From: Nitrospirota bacterium
GTDB taxonomy: Bacteria; Nitrospirota; Thermodesulfovibrionia; Thermodesulfovibrionales; UBA6898
DNA length: 64,000 nt
Assembly: GCA_016214855.1 (NCBI GenBank)
Contig: JACRMT010000004.1
Location: 1-64,000, forward strand
Direction: 5' to 3'
Shown here: positions 33,959 through 42,821 of the stretch, one piece after another
Layout of the letters: each line of letters starts with the position of its first letter
How positions within the stretch are numbered: position 1 is the stretch's first letter
Translations under genes and position numbers: made by a program
Notes under the pieces: generated by a model
Databases searched by the model: none
What the model was told of the DNA's origin: nothing
Seen by the model: the letters and a program-made list of their open reading frames with translations, nothing else

Positions 33959-36469
33959 CTAACGGGCCGCAAGGCGTTCTTTCAGAAATCTGCCTGTATA
34001 GGATGCCGGGGTTCTGCTTACTTCTTCAGGTGTTCCGGCCGCAAGGACCTCTCCTCCCTGGTCACCGCCTTCAGGCCCGAGATCGATGATGAAGTCAGCT
34101 GATTTGATGATGTCAAGATTGTGCTCTATCACCACGACCGTGTTGCCCCGGTCAACGAGCATGGTGATAACATCAAGCAGCCTCTGGATGTCAACAAAAT
34201 GCAGGCCTGTGGTCGGTTCGTCGAGGATATACAGGGTATTGCCTGTTGTCCTCTTGCCGAGTTCTTTTGACAGCCGTATTCTCTGCGACTCGCCGCCTGA
34301 CAGTGTGGTGGCAGACTGGCCCAACTGGATGTACCCAAGCCCGATCTCTTCGAGCATTTCGAGTTTTCTGCGCAGCAGCGGGATATTCTCAAAAAAGATC
34401 AGGGCGTCAGATACGGTCATGTCGAGCAGTTCTGCGATATTTTTGTCCCGGTATCTGATCTCGAGAGTTTCGTCATTGTAGCGTTCACCCTTGCACTTCT
34501 CACAGTGCACATATACATCGGGAAGGAAGTGCATCTCGACCTTGATGAGGCCGTTGCCGCGGCATGATTCGCATCTGCCGCCCTCAACATTGAAGCTGAA
34601 GCGCGAAGCCGAATACCCGCGCTTTTTCGCCTCAGGCACCAGAGCAAAGATATCTCTCATCAGGCCAAAGAAGCCTGTATATGTTGCCGGATTCGAACGC
34701 GGCGTCCTGCCGATGGGCGACTGATCAACGCTTATTACCTTATCTATCTTTTCAAGGCCAACGATCTTTTTGTGCGCTCCCGCTGCACGGACTCCGGACA
34801 AGCCTTTGGAAAATACTTTTTCTGCAGCTCGCTGGAGGATATCAAATACCAGTGTGCTCTTGCCAGAGCCTGACACGCCGGTAACGCAAGTGAATGTCTT
34901 AAGTGGTATGCTGATATCAATATGCTTCAGGTTATGCTCCGAGGCCCCATGAATGACGATGAACTCTGCTGCCTTTCTTCTCTGTGCCGGTGTCTCGATC
35001 CTGATATGCCCGCTCAGATAGTTGCCGGTGAGGGATTCGCTGTTCTTCTCTATCTCTGCAGGTGTCCCGGCAGCAACGACCGATCCGCCGTGAGTTCCCG
35101 CGCCGGGTCCCATGTCAACGATATAGTCTGCCCATCTGATCGTCTCCTCGTCATGTTCGACGACAATCACCGTGTTGCCGGCATTCCTGACCGCGGTGAG
35201 GCTTTCAAGGAGTTTTCCGCAGTCCCGGGGATGGAGTCCTATGCTCGGTTCATCGAGGACATACAGCACGCCGGTAAGGGACGAGCCCATCTGTGTGGCG
35301 AGACGCACTCGTTGAGATTCTCCTCCTGACAAAGTTAGGGAAGGTCTGTCGAGGGTGAGATAGCCGATGCCGACCTTTGAGAGGAAGAAGAGTCTGTCAT
35401 TAATCTCTTTCATGATCCTTGCAGCAATGGTCTTTTCCCTTTCGGTGAACTTTACGTTCCTCAGAAATGCCAGGGCCTGATCTACAGACATCCTGCTGAG
35501 CTCAGCGATATTGAGGCCATGGAATCTGACGCTCAGCGATTCCTTCTTCAGCCTCAGGCCATGGCACTCCCTGCAGAGCTTCTGCTCGTCCAGGTCGACA
35601 GCCTCCTCCAGGATATGTTCAAAGCCGAGGCCGTTGCAGACCGGACAGGCACCTGCCGTGCTGTTGAAGGAGAAGAAACGCGGCACGATATCCGGATAGC
35701 TGACGCCGCATTTCGGGCAGGCAGCTGTCTTCGAGAAGAGGATATCCTTATTTTCATTGATCAGGTTAACGACAAGAGAGTCGGTGTATTTGAAGGCGGT
35801 CTCGACAGAATCATTGATCTGACGCTCAATGCCTCTTTTGACGATCAGCCTGTCAATAACGATCTCGATGGTGTGGCGCTTCTGTTTTGCGAGGATAATG
35901 TTCTGCGTGAGGTCTTTCATCTCACCGTCAATGCGTGCCCTCACGAACCCCTCGCTTCTCATCTCCTGAAGTTCTTTGCGGTAATTCCCTTTCCTGTCCC
36001 TGATGATCGGTGAAAGGACCTGTATCCTGGTCCCTTCCGGCAGAGAGAGCACTGCATGGATGATATTTTTTGACTCCTGCGTGGATATTTCGACATTGCA
36101 TCGGTAGCAGAAGGCTGTACCAAGCCGGGTGTACAATACGCGGAGATAGTCATAGATCTCGGTTATGGTGCCGAGCGTTGACCGGGGGCTTCTGCTTACG
36201 GTCTTCTGGTCGATGGCAACAGACGGAGAAAGGCCCTCAATGGAATCGACATCAGGCTTCTGCATCTGTTCAAGGAACTGACGGGAATAGGGCGAGAGAC
36301 TTTCTACATATCTTCTCTGACCTTCTGCATAAATGGTATCAATGGCAAGCGAGGATTTGCCTGACCCTGACGGCCCGGTGATGACTGTTATAGCATCCCT
36401 TGGGATCGAGAGTTCAAGATTCTTGAGGTTATGCTCTCTGGCGCCCTTGATATGTATTGCTGTCTGCAT
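33959..36469 (-). CDS. uvrA: UvrABC excision nuclease subunit A, short form
   Basis: 836 residues; E. coli UvrA has ~940. Damage-recognition ATPase of nucleotide excision repair. Two ABC cassettes: Walker A '[20 protein letters not shown]' (~32) and '[15 protein letters not shown]', signatures '[19 protein letters not shown]' and '[19 protein letters not shown]'. Zinc modules '[10 protein letters not shown]...CPVC' (~251-278) and 'CESCRGNG...CEKCKG' are kept. The shortening lies between CPVCNGLG (~282) and 'CRECHGLRL' (~299), where about 100 residues of the usual linker are missing. A TATACT lies 8 nt before its ATG. Confidence 0.95.
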   Translation of the reverse strand: MQTAIHIKGAREHNLKNLELSIPRDAITVITGPSGSGKSSLAIDTIYAEGQRRYVESLSPYSRQFLEQMQKPDVDSIEGLSPSVAIDQKTVSRSPRSTLGTITEIYDYLRVLYTRLGTAFCYRCNVEISTQESKNIIHAVLSLPEGTRIQVLSPIIRDRKGNYRKELQEMRSEGFVRARIDGEMKDLTQNIILAKQKRHTIEIVIDRLIVKRGIERQINDSVETAFKYTDSLVVNLINENKDILFSKTAACPKCGVSYPDIVPRFFSFNSTAGACPVCNGLGFEHILEEAVDLDEQKLCRECHGLRLKKESLSVRFHGLNIAELSRMSVDQALAFLRNVKFTEREKTIAARIMKEINDRLFFLSKVGIGYLTLDRPSLTLSGGESQRVRLATQMGSSLTGVLYVLDEPSIGLHPRDCGKLLESLTAVRNAGNTVIVVEHDEETIRWADYIVDMGPGAGTHGGSVVAAGTPAEIEKNSESLTGNYLSGHIRIETPAQRRKAAEFIVIHGASEHNLKHIDISIPLKTFTCVTGVSGSGKSTLVFDILQRAAEKVFSKGLSGVRAAGAHKKIVGLEKIDKVISVDQSPIGRTPRSNPATYTGFFGLMRDIFALVPEAKKRGYSASRFSFNVEGGRCESCRGNGLIKVEMHFLPDVYVHCEKCKGERYNDETLEIRYRDKNIAELLDMTVSDALIFFENIPLLRRKLEMLEEIGLGYIQLGQSATTLSGGESQRIRLSKELGKRTTGNTLYILDEPTTGLHFVDIQRLLDVITMLVDRGNTVVVIEHNLDIIKSADFIIDLGPEGGDQGGEVLAAGTPEEVSRTPASYTGRFLKERLAAR

Positions 36470-36477
36470 AGATTTTT

Positions 36478-36483
36478 AGTATA
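36478..36483 (-). promoter_or_regulatory. -10 box of uvrA
   Basis: TATACT on the minus strand ends 8 nt before the uvrA ATG; no Shine-Dalgarno sequence lies between. Weak -35 region. Confidence 0.4.
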
Positions 36484-36564
36484 ACTGAAATGGCTGCAAG
36501 GAAAGCGATACTGCCTATGAACAACTATGTCGTTGCGAATATCCCTTTAGTTGCAGGTGCAATA

Positions 36565-36650
36565 ATTCTCCCCTTTCCAAGGGGAGGCATGGAGGGGTAT
36601 AGATATAATTACCAAAACCTCCCCACCCCCTCTTTTGTAAGGAGGGGATT
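36565..36650. repeat. Palindromic repeat, copy 2 (two units head to head)
   Basis: Unit A (about 36565-36599) contains CTCCCCTTTCCAAGGGGAG; unit B (about 36616-36650) contains CCCCTCTTTTGTAAGGAGGGG. Each is a small hairpin and B is an inverted copy of A, separated by an AT-rich spacer. It fills the 243-nt divergent gap between uvrA and ubiA. Confidence 0.8.
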
Positions 36651-36677
36651 CAGCCCGTAACGGTTCTGCCTCTGTTT

Positions 36678-36707
36678 TTGATAGTTCCTTCAGGTATTGT
36701 TTATAAT
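36678..36707 (+). promoter_or_regulatory. Promoter of ubiA, leaderless spacing
   Basis: TTGATA (36678-36683), 18-nt spacer, TATAAT (36702-36707), then 5 nt to the ATG at 36713. No ribosome binding site. Confidence 0.6.
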
Positions 36708-36712
36708 GAGTT

Positions 36713-37472
36713 ATGAGCGCGGCTCTTCAGAAAGTTTCCCTCTACCTGAAAATGATCAAATTCTCTCATTCGATCTTTGCCCTCCCGTTTGCCTTTACCG
36801 CTGCACTGATAGCCGCTTCAGGAATACCCGCTCTGGACCGGGTTCTCTGGATCACCGTGGCCATGATTGGAGCGCGTTCCGGTGCCATGGGACTGAACAG
36901 GATCATTGACCGGAAGATAGACAGGGGTAATCCGCGTACCGCCGGGAGAGAGATTCCACAAGGCCTCATAAGGGTCTCTGAGGCTGTCGGTTTCGTCGTC
37001 TTGTCTTTTGGCTGTATGCTGTTTGCCGCGTACATGCTGAATCCTCTCTGCCTGCTGCTTTCACCCATAGCCATCGCTGTTCTTGTCCTCTACTCCTATA
37101 CAAAAAGATTTACCTGGACAGCGCACTTTGTCCTTGGGCTGGCGATCTCTGCGGCGCCGCTTGGCTCCTGGATAGCTGTTACAGGGACCTTTGATCCTGC
37201 GGTCATTCCTCTTGCCGCTGCAGTGATATTCTGGCTTGCGGGGTTTGATGTACTCTATGCGCTTCAGGACATTGAATTTGACAGACAGAGCTCTCTTCCG
37301 GTTGGGCGTGGCGTACTGGGCAGGCATGATCATCATAGCAGGACTTTTTCTCTATGAGCATTCACTCGTTAAAAAAGATGATCTCAGCAGGCTCGATATG
37401 GCATTCTTTAATATGAATGGATATATCAGTATGACCGTTTTTCTGTTCACGCTTGCGGATTTCCTGCTATGA
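36713..37472 (+). pseudogene. ubiA: UbiA/MqnP-like prenyltransferase, broken by deletion and frameshift
   Basis: The first frame gives 'YLKMIKFSHSIFALPFAFTA', the first Asp motif 'MGLNRIIDRKIDRGNPRTAG' and the second 'FDVLYALQDIEFDR', then leaves the family and stops at 37357. A second frame resumes near 37290 with 'FRLGVAYWAGMIIIAGLFLY', 'EHSLVKKDDLSRLDMAFFNM' and 'NGYISMTVFLFTLADFLL', the normal C-terminal third, ending at 37472. About 35-40 residues that normally lie between these parts are missing. So a deletion not divisible by three has joined the two parts. Family members prenylate aromatic acids for ubiquinone or menaquinone (MqnP in the futalosine route). A ubiX copy overlaps the end (ATGA). 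Confidence 0.8.
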
Positions 37473-38032
37473 AGAGATTCGTCTTTGCCATAAGCGGCGC
37501 CTCGGGCTCCATCATAGGCATCAGGGTTCTTCGTGAACTTGTCAGGACGTCCGAGATCTATCTGATCATTTCTGCTCCGTCTTTCCCGATGATCAGGGAA
37601 GAGACCGGCATTGATTGGCATGCCGCGTCAGACGCTGCCATCGAAAAGAAGATCCGTTCATCCCTGAGATCGACGAAGATCCGCTACTGCAATGAACAGA
37701 ATATGGCTGCGCCCATATCAAGCGGTTCGTTCAAACATGACGGCATGTTCATTGTCCCCTGCTCCATGAAGACTCTCTCCGGGGTTGCACAGGGCTATAC
37801 AGAGAACCTGATCCAGCGTGCGGCTGATGTGACGATAAAGGAGGGCAGGCCTCTGTTGCTTTCACCCCGGGAGATGCCGTTCAGTGCCATACATCTCGAA
37901 AATATGCTTAACGCAACAAATCTCCCCACACCCCTCTTTGGCAAGGGGAGGAGACAGGTGAGGTCGATGATGATAGCAGGCCTGTTGGCGCCCCGTTCAT
38001 GGCAAGGAGAATCGGTGATGCGTGACGTGTAA
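37469..38032 (+). CDS. ubiX: UbiX flavin prenyltransferase with replaced C-terminus
   Basis: 187 residues. UbiX makes prenylated FMN for UbiD-type decarboxylases. The first ~150 residues are normal: 'FVFAISGASGSIIGIRVLRE', 'IPCSMKTLSG'-type segment (here 'VPCSMKTLSGVAQGYTENLI'), 'RPLLLSPREMPFSAIHLENM'. From about residue 151 (nt 37918) the frame runs into a palindromic repeat unit and then unrelated sequence ('TNLPTPLFGKGRRQVRSMM'). The usual ending with the PAFYxxP-type Tyr and C-terminal helix that hold the prenyl phosphate is absent. Likely inactive or impaired. Confidence 0.8.
   Translation: MKRFVFAISGASGSIIGIRVLRELVRTSEIYLIISAPSFPMIREETGIDWHAASDAAIEKKIRSSLRSTKIRYCNEQNMAAPISSGSFKHDGMFIVPCSMKTLSGVAQGYTENLIQRAADVTIKEGRPLLLSPREMPFSAIHLENMLNATNLPTPLFGKGRRQVRSMMIAGLLAPRSWQGESVMRDV
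37918..37955. repeat. Palindromic repeat, copy 3, inside ubiX
   Basis: Single unit: AAATCTCCCCACACCCCTC then TTTGGCAAGGGGAGGAGA, the same layout as the units at 11.5 and 36.6 kb. It begins exactly where UbiX homology stops. Confidence 0.8.
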
Positions 38033-38119
38033 TTGAGGATGCGATGGCCTGTAATGTCAGGTGTGCTGTAGGGGGCCTGGTTCCAGCTCCCATCAGACCT
38101 GTAGTCGCAGGAATAGAGA

Positions 38120-38154
38120 GACAGTCATATATCCCGGTGGATGATATGACTGTC
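38120..38154. repeat. Inverted repeat spanning the rapZ stop codon
   Basis: Perfect 11-bp arms GACAGTCATAT (38120-38130) and ATATGACTGTC (38144-38154) with a 13-nt loop. It contains the rapZ stop; no U-tract follows on either strand, so it may be an RNA-stabilising or weak termination hairpin. Confidence 0.6.
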
Positions 38155-39024
38155 AAGGTTATTCTTTGCCATGAATTTCGAGATATCCTCGGCAATGGCC
38201 GGTGAGCGGTGCCTTCCGCCTGTGCAGCCAAAGGCGATCGAGATGTATGACTTGCCTTCCCGAATATAATGAGGGATGAGAAAGTCCAGAAGATCTTTTA
38301 CTTTTTTCATGAACTGTTTGGTTACAGGCTGTGAAAAGACAAAGTCAGAGACCTTTTTATCCCGGCCGGTAAGCTCTTTGAGCACAGGGACGAAATGCGG
38401 ATTGGGCAGGAACCTTACATCAAAAAGCAGGTCAATGTTCTGCGGGATCCCGTATTTGAACCCAAAGGATATAACGCTGACCGCAAGATCTTTATGTCCT
38501 GTCCTGGGGGCATAGAGCGACGTTACCAGTTTTCGCAGTTCATGGGGAGAAAGCGCGGTTGTGTCGATCACCCGGTCTGCGTTCGCCTTGAGCCCGGAAA
38601 GGACCTTCTTCTCGGCCTTGATCGCGTCTTCAATACTCCCGCCAAGCGGATGGGGTCTTCTCGTCTCCTTGAATCTCCTGACAAGCACCTCAGGTTCTGC
38701 CTCAAGATACAGGATCTGGAACGGGAATTTCTTCCTGAGCAAGGCCACTGCTGCATCAATATCTCCAAGAAATTCCTTTTCGCGGATATCGATCCCGATA
38801 GCAATATGTTTTGAGCCGCTCTGCCGGGAGATCTTATCGATCAGCGAACTGATGAGCGATACCGGAATGTTGTCAACACAATAGAAGCCTGCATCTTCAA
38901 CCGCACGCAGGGCAACAGTCTTGCCGGACCCGGAAAGACCGCTTACAATAAGAATTCTGGATCCCCTGCTGCCTTTTTTTGCTGCCGGGGATTTCAAAAC
39001 CTTATTTCTCCCACTCGGTGCCAT
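38125..39024 (-). CDS. rapZ: RNase adapter protein RapZ (YvcJ-type nucleotide-binding protein)
   Basis: 299 residues. P-loop 'IVSGLSGSGKTVALRAVEDA', 'GFYCVDNIPVSL', 'LEAEPEVLVRRFKETRRPHP', 'VISFGFKYGIPQNIDLLFDV', and C-terminal 'ISIAFGCTGGRHRSPAIAED'. In E. coli RapZ senses glucosamine-6-phosphate and guides RNase E to the sRNA GlmZ; in other phyla targets are unknown. An N-terminal basic extension (~20 residues) precedes the P-loop. Last gene of the lpt-rpoN-hpf-rapZ series; the ptsN gene often found here is absent. Confidence 0.93.
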   Translation of the reverse strand: MAPSGRNKVLKSPAAKKGSRGSRILIVSGLSGSGKTVALRAVEDAGFYCVDNIPVSLISSLIDKISRQSGSKHIAIGIDIREKEFLGDIDAAVALLRKKFPFQILYLEAEPEVLVRRFKETRRPHPLGGSIEDAIKAEKKVLSGLKANADRVIDTTALSPHELRKLVTSLYAPRTGHKDLAVSVISFGFKYGIPQNIDLLFDVRFLPNPHFVPVLKELTGRDKKVSDFVFSQPVTKQFMKKVKDLLDFLIPHYIREGKSYISIAFGCTGGRHRSPAIAEDISKFMAKNNLDSHIIHRDI

Positions 39025-39031
39025 CGGCCGG

Positions 39032-39553
39032 CTACTGCGGCTCGATCAGACCGAAATTTCCGTCTTTCCTGCGGTAAATGACATTGATCAGATTGCTCTT
39101 GTCATTCATAAAGACGAAAAAGTCCTTATCCAGAAGCTCCATCTGCATGGCTGCCTCGTCCGGGTTCATGGGCTTAAGATCGAAACGCTTATTTTTTATG
39201 ATCTTGCCGCCATCAGGTGCTGCCGCTTCTTTTTCTGTTGTCTCGGTCTGCTTTGCAGCACCTTTTCGGTATGAACTGTGTTTTTCCTTGTACTTTTTGA
39301 CCTGACGGTCGAGCTTTTCCGAGACCTCGTCAATGGATGAATAGATCTCTCCGGTCACGCTTTCGGCCTGAATAAGCACGCCGTTCGTTTTGAGCAGGAC
39401 CTCTGCCTTATGGCGGTATTTTTCAACGCTGAGGGTTACGATGGCGTCTGACCCATCCGGAAGAAACTTCTCGAATTTCCTGATCTTCTCCTCCGAATAG
39501 CTTTTGAGTGCCGGTGTTACTTCAAGGTGTCTGCCGTTTACAATGATGTTCAT
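39032..39553 (-). CDS. hpf: Ribosome hibernation promoting factor, long form
   Basis: 173 residues. N-terminal HPF/YfiA domain: 'MNIIVNGRHLEVTPALKSYS', 'FLPDGSDAIVTLSVEKYRHK', 'SIDEVSEKLDRQVKKYKEKH'. A variable Ala/Glu/Thr linker is followed by the long-form dimerisation domain: 'NKRFDLKPMNPDEAAMQMEL', 'DFFVFMNDKSNLINVIYRRK'. Long HPF pairs 70S ribosomes into 100S dimers in stationary phase. It lies directly downstream of rpoN, the usual arrangement. Confidence 0.95.
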   Translation of the reverse strand: MNIIVNGRHLEVTPALKSYSEEKIRKFEKFLPDGSDAIVTLSVEKYRHKAEVLLKTNGVLIQAESVTGEIYSSIDEVSEKLDRQVKKYKEKHSSYRKGAAKQTETTEKEAAAPDGGKIIKNKRFDLKPMNPDEAAMQMELLDKDFFVFMNDKSNLINVIYRRKDGNFGLIEPQ

Positions 39554-39589
39554 GTTGATCTCCTTTCTGTAGAATAGGAGCTCAGGCTC

Positions 39590-41026
39590 CTATCTTCTCC
39601 TCTGGCTCTGCGGGGGAATCTTCAGTTCCTCCCGGTATTTTGCTATGGTCCTTCGTGCGATGGTTATGTTCTGGCTCTTGAAGATATCCACGATCTTCAT
39701 ATCGCTGAGCGGGTTGGCGACTGCTTCTTCCTGAATGATCTTCCTGATCATATCCTTTACCGAGGTAGAGGAAAGCTCTCCGCCTTCACTGGGAATGGCA
39801 TTGCTGAAGAAATACTTGAAGCCGTAAATGCCGCGCGGGCAGGCAAGATGTTTGGTCGAGGTGACCCTGCTGACCGTGCTTTCGTGCAGACCCAGTTCTG
39901 TTGCGATATCCTTGAGGTTAAGCGGCCTCAGATGGCTGACGCCTGCTTCGAAGAAATCCTTCTGATAGTTCAGTATGCATTCTGTAACACGATAGATCGT
40001 CTTGTTCCTGTGGTCAAGGCTCTTGATCAGGTCTTTTGCAGCGCGGAGCTTTTCCTCCAAAAAATTGCGTTCCTCTTTAGGGATAAGATTTTTCTGCTGC
40101 AGCAGCCGCATATAGTAGCTGTTTATCCTGAGTTTTGGCATGCCTTCGTCGTTCAGCACGATCTGATACCCTTCCTCTGTCTTGAAGATGTACACATCCG
40201 GCGTGATGTAGTTGGTAGTATCTGTCGAGAAGTGCCGGGCAGGCTTCGGGTCAAGCCCTTCAATGATCCTGACTGCTGCCATGACCTCTTCGAGCGGTAC
40301 ATTGCAGGTCTTTGCGACCTGCTGATACTTCTTTTTACCGATCAGCTCCAGATGGCACAGTATCAGCGTGTCGACAAGCGTACCCAACAGATTGAGCGGT
40401 CTGAGCTGAAGCTGAAGGCATTCCCTGAGGTCACGGGCGGCAATACCGGGAGGGTCAAAGCTCTGAACAAGCATGAGCGCCTCTTCCACGATCTCAGGCG
40501 TTGCCAGCGATGTCTGCTGGAGTTCCTCGACCGACACCATGAGATAGCCCTTCTCATCTATATTGCCGATAATGAGTTCAGCGACCGTTCTTATCTCATC
40601 AGCATCCCTGCTGTGGCGAAGCTGGGTGATAAGGTGATCATAAAGGTCAGGGGCAGTGCTCAGAAAGTATTCGAAGGACGGCTGGGTTACGGTGCCGGGA
40701 GTGAAATACCCGAGGTCTCTGCCGTCAGAACGGCGTTCGTCAAAATAATCGTCAGTGGTAAAGCTGGCAAGACCTTCAAGGGGCAGCTCAGAATCATCCC
40801 GCTCGTCATCGATCTGCTCAAAAGATTCCTTTTCCTCCGCAGAAAGTTCGTCGATCGAGACATTGTCAACGGATTCCTCGAGAAAAGGGTTCTCAGTCAG
40901 TTCCACCGTAAGGGTCTGTGAAAGTTCAAGCTGGGGCATCTGAAGGAGCTTGATCGCCATCTGAAGCTGGGGGGTAAGCACCAGCTTCTGGCTGAGCTTG
41001 AGCTCAAGCCGGTTTTGAAGGGCCAT
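39590..41026 (-). CDS. rpoN: RNA polymerase sigma-54 factor
   Basis: 478 residues. Region I 'LELKLSQKLVLTPQLQMAIK' and 'LLQMPQLELSQTLTVELTEN', an acidic region II, core-binding region III, the HTH ('ATELGLHESTVSRVTSTKHL') and the RpoN box in 'IARRTIAKYREELKIPP'. Recognises -24/-12 promoters with AAA+ activators. Its start overlaps the lptB stop by 1 nt. No bacterial enhancer-binding protein is encoded in the window. Confidence 0.97.
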   Translation of the reverse strand: MALQNRLELKLSQKLVLTPQLQMAIKLLQMPQLELSQTLTVELTENPFLEESVDNVSIDELSAEEKESFEQIDDERDDSELPLEGLASFTTDDYFDERRSDGRDLGYFTPGTVTQPSFEYFLSTAPDLYDHLITQLRHSRDADEIRTVAELIIGNIDEKGYLMVSVEELQQTSLATPEIVEEALMLVQSFDPPGIAARDLRECLQLQLRPLNLLGTLVDTLILCHLELIGKKKYQQVAKTCNVPLEEVMAAVRIIEGLDPKPARHFSTDTTNYITPDVYIFKTEEGYQIVLNDEGMPKLRINSYYMRLLQQKNLIPKEERNFLEEKLRAAKDLIKSLDHRNKTIYRVTECILNYQKDFFEAGVSHLRPLNLKDIATELGLHESTVSRVTSTKHLACPRGIYGFKYFFSNAIPSEGGELSSTSVKDMIRKIIQEEAVANPLSDMKIVDIFKSQNITIARRTIAKYREELKIPPQSQRRR

Positions 41027-41748
41027 TAGAGCCTGAATTCCTCGCCGAGATACGCTTCTTTCACCTTGGGGGTTGCCACCAGTTTTTCCGGCGTGCCTTC
41101 TTCCAGGATCTCGCCGTCGCTGATGATATAAGCCCTGTCTGTGATCGAGAGGGTATCCCTGACATTATGATCTGTGATGATGATGCCGAGGCCTTTGGAC
41201 CTGAGATAGATCATCATCTTCTTGAGTTCTATGATCGCAAGCGGGTCAATGCCGGCGAATGGTTCATCAAAAAGGATAAAGGTCGGCTTTGTCGCAAGCG
41301 CGCGCGCGATCTCGGTCCGTCTTCTCTCGCCGCCTGACAATTTGTAGCCGTCTCTCTTCGAGAATTCGGTCAGATTGAATTCACGGAGAAGATCTTTGAG
41401 CTCTGTTTCGATCTCGTCCCTGTTCAGGCCTTTTATCTCGAGTACTGCCCTGAGGTTGTCCTCGACCGAAAGTTTCCTGAAGATCGAGGGCTCCTGAGGC
41501 AGATAACTGATGCCCCGCCTGGCCCGCTGATACATGGGGAGAGCGCTGATGTCCTGATTGTCGAGCAGTATTCTGCCTCCCTCAGGCCTGATAAGCCCGA
41601 GAATGCTGTAGAAGGTGGTTGTCTTTCCAGCGCCGTTGGGCCCGAGGAGTCCGACGATCTCCGAGGTCGAAACATAAAGATCGATATTCTTTATGACGAC
41701 CTTCCTGCCGTATCTCTTTTGAAGTCCTTTAACCTCGAGAAGGTGCAT
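41026..41748 (-). CDS. lptB: LPS export ABC transporter ATP-binding protein LptB
   Basis: 240 residues. Walker A 'LLGPNGAGKTTTFYSILGLI', Q-loop 'ISYLPQEPSIFRKLSVEDNL', signature 'LSGGERRRTEIARALATKP', Walker B 'FILFDEPFAGIDPLAI', H-loop 'IIITDHNVRDTLSI'. Powers transport of lipopolysaccharide from inner membrane to the Lpt bridge. Adjacent to lptA (1-nt overlap) and rpoN; the permeases LptF/LptG are not in the window. Confidence 0.96.
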   Translation of the reverse strand: MHLLEVKGLQKRYGRKVVIKNIDLYVSTSEIVGLLGPNGAGKTTTFYSILGLIRPEGGRILLDNQDISALPMYQRARRGISYLPQEPSIFRKLSVEDNLRAVLEIKGLNRDEIETELKDLLREFNLTEFSKRDGYKLSGGERRRTEIARALATKPTFILFDEPFAGIDPLAIIELKKMMIYLRSKGLGIIITDHNVRDTLSITDRAYIISDGEILEEGTPEKLVATPKVKEAYLGEEFRL

Positions 41749-42278
41749 TACCTGTCCTGCGTGCTCTTCATGATGACCTTGCTGCTGCCCTCAACAAAGG
41801 ACCGGTCGCCGTCAATATAGTATGTTATCTTTGTTCCGGAAACGATATTCTGTCCGTCAAAGGCCCGCGGACCTCCGGTAAATACGATCCTCTCCGGAGA
41901 CTCTGCGAAGTAAGTCGCTTCCTGTGATGTTATCACCTTGTCTTCTTTTTGAACCTTCACATTACCCTTTGATTCGATCCTGGTTATATCGCCGCCCGGG
42001 TCTGTGTAGTGTACCAGCATCCAGTCTGCTGACATGGTCATGTCAGTGGTCTTTGCGATCACATTTTTTTCAAAAAGGGCTGTGTGGGCCAGATTGTCAG
42101 CGGTCAGCGTCTCGGATGTAACAGTCACCGGACCCTTTACTTTCGGCTTTGAACTCCCTGATGATTTGGCACTCTCCTGCGTCCTGGATTTTTGAGCCGG
42201 CACCGGCATCTCTGCAGATGAGATCCCCAGACAGAATACAAAAAATGAAAGACTAACGATTAAAGGTAGCTTTGACAT
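41748..42278 (-). CDS. lptA: LPS transport periplasmic protein LptA
   Basis: 176 residues. Signal peptide (~1-22, 'PLIVSLSFFVFCLGISSA'), a Ser/Lys-rich linker, then the OstA/LptA beta-jellyroll: 'VTSETLTADNLAHTALFEKN', 'TMSADWMLVHYTDPGGDITR', 'IESKGNVKVQKEDKVITSQE', 'TYFAESPERIVFTGGPRAFD'. Forms the periplasmic bridge for LPS. Overlaps lptC by 26 nt. Confidence 0.9.
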   Translation of the reverse strand: MSKLPLIVSLSFFVFCLGISSAEMPVPAQKSRTQESAKSSGSSKPKVKGPVTVTSETLTADNLAHTALFEKNVIAKTTDMTMSADWMLVHYTDPGGDITRIESKGNVKVQKEDKVITSQEATYFAESPERIVFTGGPRAFDGQNIVSGTKITYYIDGDRSFVEGSSKVIMKSTQDR

Positions 42279-42765
42279 CCTTCAGTATCCTCACTTTGTG
42301 ATCGTTATTTTCTGCCTGCATGCCTTTACCTTCGAGCTCGAACTTTTTGCCGTCGATCTTTACATCTCCCGCAGTATCAAGATGTCCCTTCCTGCCGTCA
42401 AATAAAACCTTGCTCGTTGTAAGGGTGAAATTCCTGCTGCTGGCCTGCAGAAATCCCTCAACGGATATCTGCCCTGTCTCCATATCGTACACACCTCTGT
42501 CAGCCGAGACGGTCAGCCCCTGTCTCTCGAGTTTCATCTCGACGCCGCTCAATAAGGCCTGTTTCCCGTCGCTGGTCATGTCTGCTCTTTTTGCCAGTAA
42601 TATCCAGTCTGCCGCGCCATCTTTCCTGTTTATGATCTTCAGACCCTCAAAAAAGGAGTCCCCCTTTAACTGGGCATCAAGCCTGGCCCCTTTTTCACCC
42701 CCAATAAGATAAAAAAAGGAAAATGCGGTAATAATTATGATGGCGAAAATGACCTTTTTTGTCAT
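42253..42765 (-). CDS. lptC: LPS export system protein LptC
   Basis: 170 residues. N-terminal membrane anchor (~4-22, 'VIFAIIIITAFSFFYLIGG') and a periplasmic LptC/YrbK jellyroll: 'FFEGLKIINRKDGAADWILL', 'LLSGVEMKLERQGLTVSADR', 'VYDMETGQISVEGFLQASSR', 'KGHLDTAGDVKIDGKKFELE'. Receives LPS from LptFG and passes it to LptA. It is first of the lptC-lptA-lptB-rpoN-hpf-rapZ set; kdsC, often upstream, is replaced by aroE. Confidence 0.88.
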   Translation of the reverse strand: MTKKVIFAIIIITAFSFFYLIGGEKGARLDAQLKGDSFFEGLKIINRKDGAADWILLAKRADMTSDGKQALLSGVEMKLERQGLTVSADRGVYDMETGQISVEGFLQASSRNFTLTTSKVLFDGRKGHLDTAGDVKIDGKKFELEGKGMQAENNDHKVRILKDVKATFNR

Positions 42766-42821
42766 GAAAAAAGTTTATCACAAGGCCGGGTATTAGTAAA
42801 GGCAAAAAGTATGCCAAAACG

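Noticed and set aside
35519-36013. 164-codon frame antisense to uvrA
   Set aside because: Shadow frame of a well supported gene; no start signal.
37908-38231. 107-codon minus-strand frame across the ubiX 3' end and rapZ
   Set aside because: It runs through the palindromic repeat and the rapZ end in another frame; the peptide is low-complexity and has no ribosome binding site.
39848-40921. A 357-codon plus-strand frame opposite rpoN
   Set aside because: It lies wholly antisense to a clear sigma-54 gene and has no family features; a codon-bias shadow.
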